Positions 22,853 to 32,300 of a DNA stretch of 41,775 nt are shown in pieces (within the stretch, counting starts at the first letter, position 1; the number at the start of each line of letters is the position of its first letter). A program made the position numbers and the translations under genes. The notes beneath the pieces are model-generated. The model was not told where the DNA came from. It ran no database searches and worked only from the letters and a program-made list of their open reading frames with translations. The DNA lies in contig CAMZNJ010000040.1 of the NCBI GenBank assembly GCA_947313825.1, positions 1-41,775 of the forward strand. The letters run 5' to 3'. Origin of the DNA: an uncultured Deferribacteraceae bacterium (GTDB lineage: Bacteria > Chrysiogenota > Deferribacteres > CAMZNJ01).

Positions 22853-23924
22853 GGGCATCTTGCACCGCTAAAATATCCTTTGTAATCTGCACCTTGAGTT
22901 GCTCAAGGGACGGGAAATTTATGTCTTTGCGAATGTACTTTGTAAGGTGAAGGGTTACGTAGCGTCCATGAATATCGCCTGTGAAGTTGAGCAGGTATGC
23001 TTCAGCACGTTGCTCTACTGTGGGGGACGTGTGGGAGGATGTGTGGGAGGTTGTGCGGGAGGATGTGCGGGGTATGGATGGTCGTTTGCCTATGTAAATT
23101 GCACATTGGTAGGTGTACGTCTTACTAGCACCGCCATCACCAGCACCGCCAGCACCGTCGCCCATAATCGTCGGCTCGATGCTACTGAACACTGTGGCGT
23201 ATCCGGCGTAAATGCCGTCGTTGGGTAGTAGTTCGTTCTCCCAGTCCAGATTTATTGTTGGGTACAGTGATTTGCTTCCGATGCCGTCGCCGTGCACGAT
23301 TTTCCCTGAGAGAGTGTAATACCGTCCCAGCATTGCGTTTGCGAGGTCTAGTTTGCCTGCCATGAGTGCTTGTCGTATGTTTGTGCTCGACACAGAGATA
23401 CGTTCCCCGTCATCACTAGTGCCCCCCTCCCCGCCACTGAGCACAAGGCTTTCGGGGTTAATCATCACTTGTTTTAGTATTGAGAGGTTGACTGTTTCCG
23501 GTGCAGTTTGGCACATTACGCGTAGTTTTTCCACAGTGCCCAAGCGATTTTTGCCAAAGTTGTAGTTATAGCCGACGCTAATATTTTTGGCATTTAGTTT
23601 ATGTATGAGTATGTTGTTGAAGAAGTCTTGTGGTTCGATGTTTTGCAGTTCGCGACTAAACGGCATGAATACGATGTAGCTGGGGTTGTATTTGCGGAGT
23701 AGTTCCACTTGTTGTTGGTGTGTGGATAGCAGTTTGCTTTCGTAGGGTATTACTTTGGATGGATGGGGGTAGAGGGAGAGGATTAGTAGTTTGAGCTCCC
23801 CCTCTTTCGCCGCGTTCTGCCCCATGGCGATTAGTTTGTCGTGTGCTTTGTGTACCCCGTCAAAGTTTCCGATAACGATGGATGTTGGTTCGTTCAGGTT
23901 TGGAATATCGTAGTAAACTTTCAT
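22824..23924 (-). CDS. ribF: Bifunctional riboflavin kinase/FAD synthetase
   Basis: Phosphorylates riboflavin to FMN and adenylates it to FAD. The N-terminal nucleotidyltransferase part shows IVIGNFDGVHKAHDKLI, LSLYPHP, GYNYNFGKNRLGT and SVSSTNIRQALMAGKLDLANAMLGRYYTLSGKIVHGDGIGSK; the kinase part shows LYPTINLD, LLPNDGIYAGYA and the C-terminal HGRYVTLHLTKYIRKDINFPSLEQLKVQI. The start at 23924 is chosen because the open frame further upstream begins with TTG and contains the GAGG site. Three low-complexity inserts interrupt otherwise conserved loops: GGEGGTSDDGE, GDGAGGAGDGGA and a serine/threonine/arginine stretch (PRTSSRTTSHTSSHT). These make it longer than the usual 310 or so residues. Confidence 0.94.
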   Translation of the reverse strand: MKVYYDIPNLNEPTSIVIGNFDGVHKAHDKLIAMGQNAAKEGELKLLILSLYPHPSKVIPYESKLLSTHQQQVELLRKYNPSYIVFMPFSRELQNIEPQDFFNNILIHKLNAKNISVGYNYNFGKNRLGTVEKLRVMCQTAPETVNLSILKQVMINPESLVLSGGEGGTSDDGERISVSSTNIRQALMAGKLDLANAMLGRYYTLSGKIVHGDGIGSKSLYPTINLDWENELLPNDGIYAGYATVFSSIEPTIMGDGAGGAGDGGASKTYTYQCAIYIGKRPSIPRTSSRTTSHTSSHTSPTVEQRAEAYLLNFTGDIHGRYVTLHLTKYIRKDINFPSLEQLKVQITKDILAVQDALTSLPPPSS

Positions 23925-23958
23925 TGTATCGTTATGCCTCGTCAATTTTTACAAACAG

Positions 23959-24010
23959 CCGTGTGCCGTGCGTGCCCGTGTGGTGCCGTGTGCCGTGTGC
24001 CGTGTGCACC
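23959..24010. repeat. GC-rich 7-bp minisatellite at the end of the RND gene
   Basis: Repeats of GTGCCGT with variants CGTGCCC and GTGGTGCCGT fill the space between the RND transporter stop codon (24011) and the ribF upstream region. The last unit touches the stop codon. Confidence 0.85.
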
Positions 24011-27000
24011 CTACTTCATGGGGTCGTTGCGTGGATCATCGTGGTAGAATTCGTTCCCATGTGTGTCATTGTCTTTGTTGAATTCCGATTCCATCACCCT
24101 GTGCACCCTTTCGTGCAGGTCGTCGTGTCGTTTTTTGGTAATTTTTACGGCACGCCTGTGTGCACGTCTTTTCTGATACATTTCACGCATTCTACCCAGT
24201 ATCATAAGGGGTATTCCGAGGATAAACATTAGCATTCGCATTACCCATGGTATCCCTTTGTGGCGAGTAAAGTGTTGTAGCATCATGAGTCCGGTCATTG
24301 CTGATGAGATGTTGAGTTTTGGTGCTACAAATTTCATGAGTTTGATGTACCACAGTATTAGTGCGGTCATGATGTCGCGAATCATCCCACCGAGTCGTAG
24401 TGGTTTGCCCCATCCGTCCCCTTCAAATAGTCCGTAAAGCACGGGTAAAAGTAGTAGTGTGAGGAATGTGGAGAATATGAGTCCGTAAAGGATTGATTGC
24501 GACATTGCTTGCCATAGTTGTGCTGTTGCTGAGTCGTAGATGTATGTTAGGTTTACGAAGTCGATGGTAAACTTGAATGCAAATGGTAGCAGAGCTATGG
24601 ATGCGGTAATGGCTGTGAGCAGAACAGGACGCAGACGTGTTGCACCACCTTCAATAATCGCTTCTCGCAGTGGCATACCTCGTTTTCGTAGCTGGTTCAT
24701 GTAGTCGATGAAAATGATTCCGTTGTTTACCACAATCCCTGCTAGGGATATGATGGCGAGGAATGTCATGGTTGCAACGAACTGACCTCGCATGATACCT
24801 AGACCAAGCAACACACCACCAATGGCAAGGATAATTGTTACAATAATTATTGCACCTTGTCGGAAGGAGTTAAACTCTGCTAGCAGAACGATGAATATTA
24901 GCATAAGGGATACACCTAACGCTTTCCCTAGGAATGATGTTGCTTCTGAGATATCCTGTTGTTCCCCTGTGAAGTCGTAGGTAACCCCTTGTGGTAGTGG
25001 TTGAAGTTCTAGTTCAGCTGTGAGTTCGGAGATAATCGATCCAACCGTATTAATGTCTCGATCAAGGTTAGAGCTAACAGTGTAGACGCGTCTATACGCT
25101 TCACGCCTCAACGCCCCTTCGCCAGCTTCAAGGCTAATGGTGGCAACGCTAGAGATTGGTACGCCCACCCCTTTGTTGTTTGTGATGATGATGTTGTCGA
25201 GTTTTGTGTAGTCGTTGTAGTATTCTTCGGGGAACACAAGGTTTATGTCGTAGCTATTGCCATCTTTGCGGAAGGTGTCCAGTTCTGTGGGGTTGATGAT
25301 CTGGTTGATTTGGCTGGCAACCATGGCGGGGGTAAACCCTAGCATGGTCGCACGCTCACGATCCACTCTAATCGTTGCTTGTGGGTTCCCTGCCTCGGCG
25401 TTGCTGTCGATATCGCGTACGCCATCGATGGTTGCGAGTATTGCTTCAACTTGAACCACACCCTCTTGCAGTGCGGAGTTGTTGCTCCCTGAGAGTCGCA
25501 TGTTGAATGGTCGTCCGCCGCCGCCGGATGGTGGTCCATCAGTGCTAGAGACGTCAACGGTTACTCTTGCACCCGGTATTTTCCCGAACTTTTTTCGTAG
25601 TTCATCTATGGCAATATTGTGGTCGTAAGCAAGGTCTGTGGAGCCGTAAAGGAATATGGTAACGGTTGCACTTCTGGTTCCGATATCGGCCAAGACGTTG
25701 TCTGATAAATCCCCAAGGTATTTTTGTGCATACTCTTCAATGGGGGCTACAATGGCATTGGTGGAATTGAGGGTTGAGCCTTCGGGTGTGCGAATATTAA
25801 CGATAATACTGTCGGGGGCGGATTCGGGGAAGAAGATTAAGCCACGGTTACCTATGGCAAAAATGGGGAAGGATGCCATGAAAACTATACCCGAAACTAG
25901 AAGCACACGTTTTTTGTTGTCCAACAAAACCGTAATGCTTTTGCGGTAGTAGCTTGCTAAGCCCCACTCTTTTGCGTTCCCCACCTGTTTTTTCGGTATT
26001 TTCATGAATGTTGCACACAGCAGGGGGTTAAATGTTAGTGCTATAGATAGGGATGCAATTAGCACAACAATAATGGTGGAAGGGAAGACGGACATGAACT
26101 GACCGATAAGCCCTGGCCAAAATGTGAGGGGGAAAAATGCGGCAATAGTGGTGGCTGTGGAGGCGATAATCGGCCAACCAACTTCGTCCACAGAGGTTAT
26201 TACGGCATCGTAGCGGGACTTACCCAAACGAAAATGACGATAAACATTCTCAACAACAACAATGGCATTATCAACAAGCATACCTAATGAAATAAGGATG
26301 GCACCTAATAATACGGGGCTAAGGTTGTAGCCAAGCAACCGAATAGCAATCATGGACATGAGGAGGGACAAGGGGATGGCAAACCCCACAAACACGGCAC
26401 TACTGAAACCGATAAACAACACTAAAACCGCCATGAGAACAATAAGGGAGGTGATGATGGAGTTCTCCAAATCGCTAATGAAAAGCTTGATGGTTTTGGA
26501 GGTGGAGAAAAGGGTGATAACCTCTACGTCGTTGTTTAGTGATTCCTCAAACTTTCTGCTCACCTCGTCCATTCTTCTGGTTACGTCAACAATGTCTGTA
26601 CCCTGACGAGACTTGACGGAAACACTAATGGTATTCTGAAGGTTATTCCTGCTGTAGCTCGACAGGTCTTCGTAAGCAAACGATGCTGTTCCAATATCGG
26701 AGATGTAGATGAATTTGTTGTTGCGGTATGCCACCGGCACCTGATTGAAGTCTTCAGGGTTATCGATGAGGTTTGGGACGGAGATACGGTAACCACTCGG
26801 ACCTATCTCCACCGTACCGCCAGGGATAGCTGCATTAGCGTTAGTGATGGCTGTGCGTACCTCTTGAATGCTGATGTTGTACTGTTGCATACGAACGGGG
26901 TCAACAAATATCTCCACCGTATTTAGAGATGAACCAGTGAGGGTTACATTCAGGACGCCCTCAATGCTTTCGAGGGAATCACGAAGATCGTTTGCTGCTT

Positions 27001-27466
27001 CGTACAACTCCTCTTCACTTAGTACTAACGAGGATATGAGGTAGTTGTGGAATGGGAAGTCGTTGATGTTTAGTTCTGTAATAAGTGGGTCTGCATCAAG
27101 GTCGCTAGGGAGATCCCGTTGAGCTAGATCCACTGCCGACTGCAGGTCTACTAGCACCTCTGTTTGGTCGACAGTATCCTCAAACTGAATAAGTATATTG
27201 GAGAATCCCTGCGAACTTTTCGATTCAATCTTGACAATACCAGATATTCCTCGCACAGCGTCTTCAAGGGGGATAGTAACAAGGCTTTCCACTGTGGCGG
27301 GGCTAGCACCTCGATAGGGTGTGGAGATAAAGTAGTAGGGGAGGATAACTTCAGGTGTTGCCTCCCGTGGCATATTTTTGTAGGTGGAGAACCCAGCAAT
27401 AAGCACAAATATCATTAATAGGAACGAGGCTTTGTTGAACTTCAGAACTAATCTAGTTAAAAACAT
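24011..27466 (-). CDS. RND efflux transporter, AcrB/HAE1 type
   Basis: The inner-membrane proton antiporter of a tripartite efflux pump. It has 1151 residues with the internal duplication of the RND family: two periplasmic loops and twelve membrane helices. Visible motifs are MPREATPEVILPYYFISTPYRGASPATVESLVTIPLEDAV near the N terminus, LGMLVDNAIVVVENVYRHF in TM4 (first Asp of the proton relay kept, second replaced by Asn as in many HAE1 relatives), TATTIAAFFPLTFWPGLIGQFM, and a second-half LAGIVVNNGIIFIDYMNQLRKRGM. The C-terminal approximately 70 residues after the last helix are very basic then acidic (MREMYQKRRAHRRAVKITKK and on to HDDPRNDPMK), a cytoplasmic tail not usual for the family. 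It follows the adaptor gene; no outer-membrane channel gene is in the window. Confidence 0.94.
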   Translation of the reverse strand: MFLTRLVLKFNKASFLLMIFVLIAGFSTYKNMPREATPEVILPYYFISTPYRGASPATVESLVTIPLEDAVRGISGIVKIESKSSQGFSNILIQFEDTVDQTEVLVDLQSAVDLAQRDLPSDLDADPLITELNINDFPFHNYLISSLVLSEEELYEAANDLRDSLESIEGVLNVTLTGSSLNTVEIFVDPVRMQQYNISIQEVRTAITNANAAIPGGTVEIGPSGYRISVPNLIDNPEDFNQVPVAYRNNKFIYISDIGTASFAYEDLSSYSRNNLQNTISVSVKSRQGTDIVDVTRRMDEVSRKFEESLNNDVEVITLFSTSKTIKLFISDLENSIITSLIVLMAVLVLFIGFSSAVFVGFAIPLSLLMSMIAIRLLGYNLSPVLLGAILISLGMLVDNAIVVVENVYRHFRLGKSRYDAVITSVDEVGWPIIASTATTIAAFFPLTFWPGLIGQFMSVFPSTIIVVLIASLSIALTFNPLLCATFMKIPKKQVGNAKEWGLASYYRKSITVLLDNKKRVLLVSGIVFMASFPIFAIGNRGLIFFPESAPDSIIVNIRTPEGSTLNSTNAIVAPIEEYAQKYLGDLSDNVLADIGTRSATVTIFLYGSTDLAYDHNIAIDELRKKFGKIPGARVTVDVSSTDGPPSGGGGRPFNMRLSGSNNSALQEGVVQVEAILATIDGVRDIDSNAEAGNPQATIRVDRERATMLGFTPAMVASQINQIINPTELDTFRKDGNSYDINLVFPEEYYNDYTKLDNIIITNNKGVGVPISSVATISLEAGEGALRREAYRRVYTVSSNLDRDINTVGSIISELTAELELQPLPQGVTYDFTGEQQDISEATSFLGKALGVSLMLIFIVLLAEFNSFRQGAIIIVTIILAIGGVLLGLGIMRGQFVATMTFLAIISLAGIVVNNGIIFIDYMNQLRKRGMPLREAIIEGGATRLRPVLLTAITASIALLPFAFKFTIDFVNLTYIYDSATAQLWQAMSQSILYGLIFSTFLTLLLLPVLYGLFEGDGWGKPLRLGGMIRDIMTALILWYIKLMKFVAPKLNISSAMTGLMMLQHFTRHKGIPWVMRMLMFILGIPLMILGRMREMYQKRRAHRRAVKITKKRHDDLHERVHRVMESEFNKDNDTHGNEFYHDDPRNDPMK

Positions 27467-27645
27467 ATTTTACTCACTATAGTGCCTTAATCAATTCACC
27501 ACACCCATGGTGCTACCCATGGCAGTGGTTGTACATATTGGAGTCCACCCCCTAGCCTTGTGGTGAGGGTATCTTAGTGCGAGTACCTTGGTACGAGTAC
27601 GTCAAGCGGCTCCCTGTCTTGAATACTTCCCTTCGACTCCTTAAA

Positions 27646-28848
27646 CTAAGAGCCCTTGGTCTTCATTGCGTCGTCTTCAGTAGTATTACCGCTACTTTTC
27701 TTTTTGCCTTTGTTGGTGGAATTTTCAGATCCCTTCCCTTTGTTGTCAGGCTTAGCGTCCCCTTGCGTGGTAACATCTAGCACCTTGGTGGTTTCAGCGA
27801 TAAACCTTTGTCCTTGTATGATTAGTCGATACCCGTCGTCGATATTGTTATCGATAACAGCTATGTCCCCTACTGTACCTAAGAGTGATGGTACTATTTT
27901 TTTCAGGTCGCCGTCTTTGGTGAGATAAATAAACCTAGTGTCTCCTTTGGGCACAACAGCACTGAGGGGGATGGCGTATATGTTGTTGTAGGTGTGAGTT
28001 GTGAGGCTCACCGTTACGATATTGCCGGGACGCAACATTGAGGCTTGTAGCTCTTTGTTGTTACTTGTGTCGTATATGAGTAGTGTTGGTTTCGGTTGAA
28101 TTTTCACCAGTACCCTGTAGGTGTTGGTTGCAGGGTCTGATGTGAGGGATATGCTTGATATCACCCCTTTGTAAGGCATGGCGTTGGGGTCGTTGCTACG
28201 CGTGATTGATGCTTCGCTGTTCATTTCTATGAGGTTGATATTTCTTTCTGGCACCCATATTTCTGCTTCTAAGTGGCTCATGTCTACTACTTGGAAGGCG
28301 ACACTTCCTACGCTGGCGAAGTCCCCTTCTTTGAGTGGGATGCGATTGATTGTGCCTGTTATTGGTGATGGTAGTCGCGAGTAGCTTTCCATGGCTTTTG
28401 CTGTTTCGTATTGTGCTTCAGCGGCTTTCAGTTTGCTGCTGGACTGTTCTAGTTGTGCGTCGGAGTATGTTCCACTTCGTCGTAATCTTTGGGCACGGTC
28501 GTGGTCTCTTTTTGCGTTATCGAGGGATATTTTTGCCTGTTCTAGGGCTGATTGTTGAGCTTTGCTTTGTAGCTCGATAACGATGTCCCCTTTTTGCACC
28601 CTGTCCCCTTCGGCAAAGTTTACCTTTTGCACGTAATCTGCCAGTCGGAACGGTGTCGTAATGTCGCTAGCGGCTTGTATTTTTGATGATATTTCTATGC
28701 TGCTGGATATATTGCTTTTTACTAGTTCCATGGTTGAAACGTGCAGTCTCTTGTCTTTATTGGGTTCTTTGTTGGCGGAGCATGATATTAGTAGTAGTGC
28801 TAGTAAGGTCATTAAAGGGATAGCTGTCAGTATTTTTGTTTTGCTCAT
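27646..28848 (-). CDS. Membrane-fusion (adaptor) lipoprotein of RND pump
   Basis: The periplasmic adaptor that joins the RND pump to an outer-membrane channel. A lipoprotein signal peptide ends with LLALLLISC (the acylated cysteine at residue 23), followed by a short linker. HlyD-type parts are visible: the lipoyl half (LADYVQKVNFAEGDRVQKGDIVIELQSK), a helical hairpin (QSALEQAKISLDNAKRDHDRAQRLRRSGTYSDAQLEQSSSKLKAAEAQYETAKAM), the second lipoyl half (GTINRIPLKEGDFASVGSVAFQVVD) and the barrel region. The C terminus is a lysine/glycine/serine-rich tail. It is separated from the RND gene by 179 bases without a clear terminator. Confidence 0.93.
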   Translation of the reverse strand: MSKTKILTAIPLMTLLALLLISCSANKEPNKDKRLHVSTMELVKSNISSSIEISSKIQAASDITTPFRLADYVQKVNFAEGDRVQKGDIVIELQSKAQQSALEQAKISLDNAKRDHDRAQRLRRSGTYSDAQLEQSSSKLKAAEAQYETAKAMESYSRLPSPITGTINRIPLKEGDFASVGSVAFQVVDMSHLEAEIWVPERNINLIEMNSEASITRSNDPNAMPYKGVISSISLTSDPATNTYRVLVKIQPKPTLLIYDTSNNKELQASMLRPGNIVTVSLTTHTYNNIYAIPLSAVVPKGDTRFIYLTKDGDLKKIVPSLLGTVGDIAVIDNNIDDGYRLIIQGQRFIAETTKVLDVTTQGDAKPDNKGKGSENSTNKGKKKSSGNTTEDDAMKTKGS

Positions 28849-28887
28849 AGTTTTACCTGCAAGTTATTTTTATGTACATGCGTAGGA

Positions 28888-28915
28888 ATCATATTTTAGT
28901 TAGGACAATTTTCAA
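28888..28915 (-). promoter_or_regulatory. Sigma-70-type promoter of the efflux operon
   Basis: On the minus strand TTGAAA (28910-28915), 16 bases, TATGAT (28888-28893). It lies about 40 bases upstream of the adaptor ATG. A loose inverted pair GTATT/AATAC at 28945-28962 is upstream of it and may be a repressor site, but this is weak. Confidence 0.6.
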
Positions 28916-29027
28916 ACAAAATAGTTCTTTTATTACCGCATTCGTATTGTAACATTAATACAAAAAAAAACCAAAATCAATTAAAATATATCAACCGTGT
29001 AGCTTTATTTTACAAACGTCATGGTGC

Positions 29028-29062
29028 TTGTAAGCTTTATTTATTGCGTTGTAAGCATTATT
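29028..29062. repeat. Paired 14-bp sites 21 bp apart upstream of fliD
   Basis: TTGTAAGCTTTATT (29028-29041) and TTGTAAGCATTATT (29049-29062) differ by one base and are spaced 21 bases, two helical turns, so both face the same side of DNA. They lie 15 to 50 bases before the sigma-54-like element and 40 to 75 before the sigma-28-like one. The 487-base gap 28849-29335 is AT-rich; besides these and the efflux promoter, no coding sequence is seen. Confidence 0.7.
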
Positions 29063-29076
29063 CTGCAACAACCTTT

Positions 29077-29091
29077 TGGCATAAAAATAGC
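29077..29091 (+). promoter_or_regulatory. Sigma-54-like element upstream of fliD
   Basis: TGGCAT, five A residues, TAGC, with GG and GC at the invariant -24/-12 spacing. Two of the consensus bases (C of TGGCAC and the T of TTGC) differ, so it is weaker than the one at 6111. Its predicted start would fall at about 29103, right at the sigma-28 element. Confidence 0.45.
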
Positions 29092-29102
29092 TAACGTAAT
29101 CC

Positions 29103-29129
29103 TAAACTTACGATTTTTCTTGCCGATTT
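29103..29129 (+). promoter_or_regulatory. Sigma-28 (FliA) promoter of fliD
   Basis: TAAA (29103-29106), exactly 15 bases, GCCGATTT (29122-29129). The flagellar sigma-28 consensus is TAAA-N15-GCCGATAA, so six of eight -10 bases and all four -35 bases match at the correct spacing. The leader would be about 195 bases. Confidence 0.75.
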
Positions 29130-29335
29130 AATATTGTATGTGTTAGAGTAGTAGAAATATTATTATTACTGCCGTGCTGGCGACTAATCCCCCTTGTTTT
29201 CGTAGTTGCTTTATTTAAATTGATATACAATGAAAAAATAAATACAACAAACTGAGCTACACCTTTACATTTTGTTAACCAAACACACCTAGTTAACACA
29301 ATTCTACCGTAAAGTCGTGCTCGAGGGTTTACACT

Positions 29336-32300
29336 ATGAGAGACTTAGCCATCGGTGGACTAGCTTCAGGACTACCTACAAACGACATTGTCGACGCTTA
29401 CGCTGCCTCCCTAAATATCCCCATTGATGCCGCCAACAAACAGGTCGACCTCCTCAAACTCCGACAAGACATCTACCGCGACCTCAACAAAAAAATGCAG
29501 GCATTCAAAAACAACCTCATCGACCTCAACCTCGCGGCAACATTCAATAGCAAACTCTCCACCAACTCCAACCCCAGCGTACTCTCGTTTATACCAAGTG
29601 CCACAACACCAATCGGAAGCTACCGCTTTGACGTACTACAACTCGCCGAACCCGCCCGTGCATCCTCCATATTCACCACAGGATACCTCTCCTACAAAGG
29701 AGCAAACGTCAACAGTGCCGCCGGTCGACCAACAATGTACGACCAAGTTGAAGGTCGCCACAATATTAGCATTCAAGACCTTGGACACTTCGACGGAACA
29801 GGTGGCTCAGGGGGCGGCGGATCTACTGATGCCACCCACAAAGTTTCTCCGTTTACCCAAACAGATGCCCAAGCCATCAAATACATTGCCGAAGTGCCCA
29901 TCGATCCGGGTGGCGGAGGTAGCTCCAATCCCGACTACGACGTTTATGTCGGCTCATCAGTTATGCCGGGATACGCCAGTGATGGCACGTACGATCCCAA
30001 TGCCACAGGGAAATACGTCAACAAAGAGATGCACGTCGGACTCCCCGACGGCTCAGGCGGATACTCAAACCTCAAAATAGTAAGTTTTGGCTCCCAAGGT
30101 ACCGTTCTGCAAGACGATCTCAAAGACCTCGCACGAAAAATAAATGCAGTACTCCAAACCGATGGGCAAACAACTGGTAGCCCCATTGAAGTTGATGCCA
30201 TCTGGGACACCGATGCCAATGGCTGGAGACTTGTCATAACCGACACAACTCCCGGTGCCGACAAAATGGACTTCAGCTTGCAAGCCCTCAGCTATGGAGG
30301 CGACTTCGGTGTTGACGAAATCGGATCAGACACCTACACACCGCCCACCGAACAAAAAGAGGTAAACCTTTACCAACGATTTATGTTCGCGAACATGAGC
30401 TCCTTCAACCTTGACGCCAATGTTGATGCCGACCCCGACCTTGACGACGGTGTTGTATCTGCCGACAAAAGCCTAAGCTACTCATTTAGCATGGACGTGG
30501 AAACTATCCCGCCAACAGTGCCTGCCACAATCCAAAGCGTCAACATCAGCATTAATTTCGACATCAAAAAAGACGAAACCGCAAACGACGTCATGGCAAA
30601 AATGACCAACGCCATGAACGACGCCATCAACACCCAAATGGGCACCAGTGATGTCAAATACTTTGTGCCCGCTGTTGAACGTGAAGGTACGGAATTCAAA
30701 CTCGGGCTCTACGGCGGAAGCTCACAATACAAAATAACCAACCTCAACGAAAGCACAAACCTACTCGGCGGTATTAATCGCACCGAATACATCGACTCAC
30801 TCCCTGTTAACCACTTTGTGGAGTATATTCCGGGATCAGGCGGTGGCGGTGTTGACGATGGCGGTGTTTCTGCGGGCGACGTTTGGATCGCCAAGGATAT
30901 CTTCGAATTTGAAGACGGCAAAGTTGTTACCAAGCACACCAACGGACTCTCCGTGGACACAAGGTATATCGATACATGGGGGCGTGTTGCTTTCCCTGGC
31001 GGTGCATCGTCAGCATCGGAGCCCATCGAGTTTATCATCGACGGGGTAACACTTCCACCAATATATATCGACCTCGAACCAGGATACACCCTAACTGAAG
31101 TACTCTCAGACATTGAAGACAAACTCAACGACCAAATAAATAACTTATACCAAACCGGCTCCATGCAATACGTTGCCCTCAAGGCAGAACGCGATGCCAC
31201 CTCGGGGGAATGGACAATTGCCACCTACGACGTTTCAGGCAAAGACCTCACCATTGCTGCCTCCCTTGACGATCCACTTGGCAGCGATGCCCTCGCACTC
31301 GCCCTCGGATTCGGCAACATCTCCACCAACAAAACACAAACCATGGTCAACATGATTGCCGAAAAATCAGCACGCAACCTCGAATTACGCCTTGGTGCAG
31401 GCATATCAGGCACAGACGACGACCCCAGCTTCTCCCATGGCACAGGTGCCGACGGGTTCTACCTATTCAACGCCAAAAATGCAGCCTTAATTCGCAATGT
31501 TGGATTTGCAACACCAAACTTCGCCACTGATGACCACTCTAGCGACCCCGCCAACTCCCTGAAAGAGGGGGGCTTCGTTTACGAAACCACATCGCGACCT
31601 GGGGATCTCGGTACAAAAAAATCTGTTTACACAAGTGGCGACAAAATATTTGACCCATCTGCCCTTGCTGGCTCAAGTTACAAAGAGATTCTCAACGGTC
31701 GAACCATTGCCGACCTTGTCAACAACGGCTTCTTCAACAGTAGCGTAACCAACGACAAACTGTTCTCATTCGAAGAAACAGAGCCCATAGACACCAACGG
31801 CGACGGCATACTCGACGGCACCAAGGTTCTCTACAATTACGGCATCCTCGAAATCAACGATGTCCAAATAAAAATACGGGACAACATGACCCTTTCCGAG
31901 ATGATGGGGCTCGTCAACTCCAACCCTGCCCTCGATATCGACATGTACTACGACGAAAATGCCGAGAAATTTACCATCAACTCCCCCAACGGCAAACCTG
32001 TACGGATGACTGGCGACTCTACTGTTGGTGCCTTCAACGACCTACTCAACATGCGTTCCGACCGTGGTGCCCAATTTATCCAAGGCTTCACATCACCAAA
32101 ACTTGACGCCGGCAACACCCTAAACAACGTATTGCCCGGCTTTTCCAAAGGTATCTTCACCATCAACGACGTTAGCATCTACTACGATCCATCAACCGAC
32201 ACCCTAAACGACGTAATGAACAGGGTCAACAAATCCAATGCCAACGTTATCATGTCGTTCAATTCTGGCACACAGTCCATCGAAATCCGATCCACTGACG

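Noticed and set aside
27467-27645. Separate promoter or small gene between adaptor and RND genes
   Set aside because: Only a short palindrome GTACC-TT-GGTAC and unremarkable sequence; no good promoter or reading frame on the coding strand.
28945-28962. Inverted pair GTATT/AATAC upstream of the efflux promoter as a TetR-type operator
   Set aside because: Arms of five bases only and no adjacent regulator gene; too weak to list as a site.
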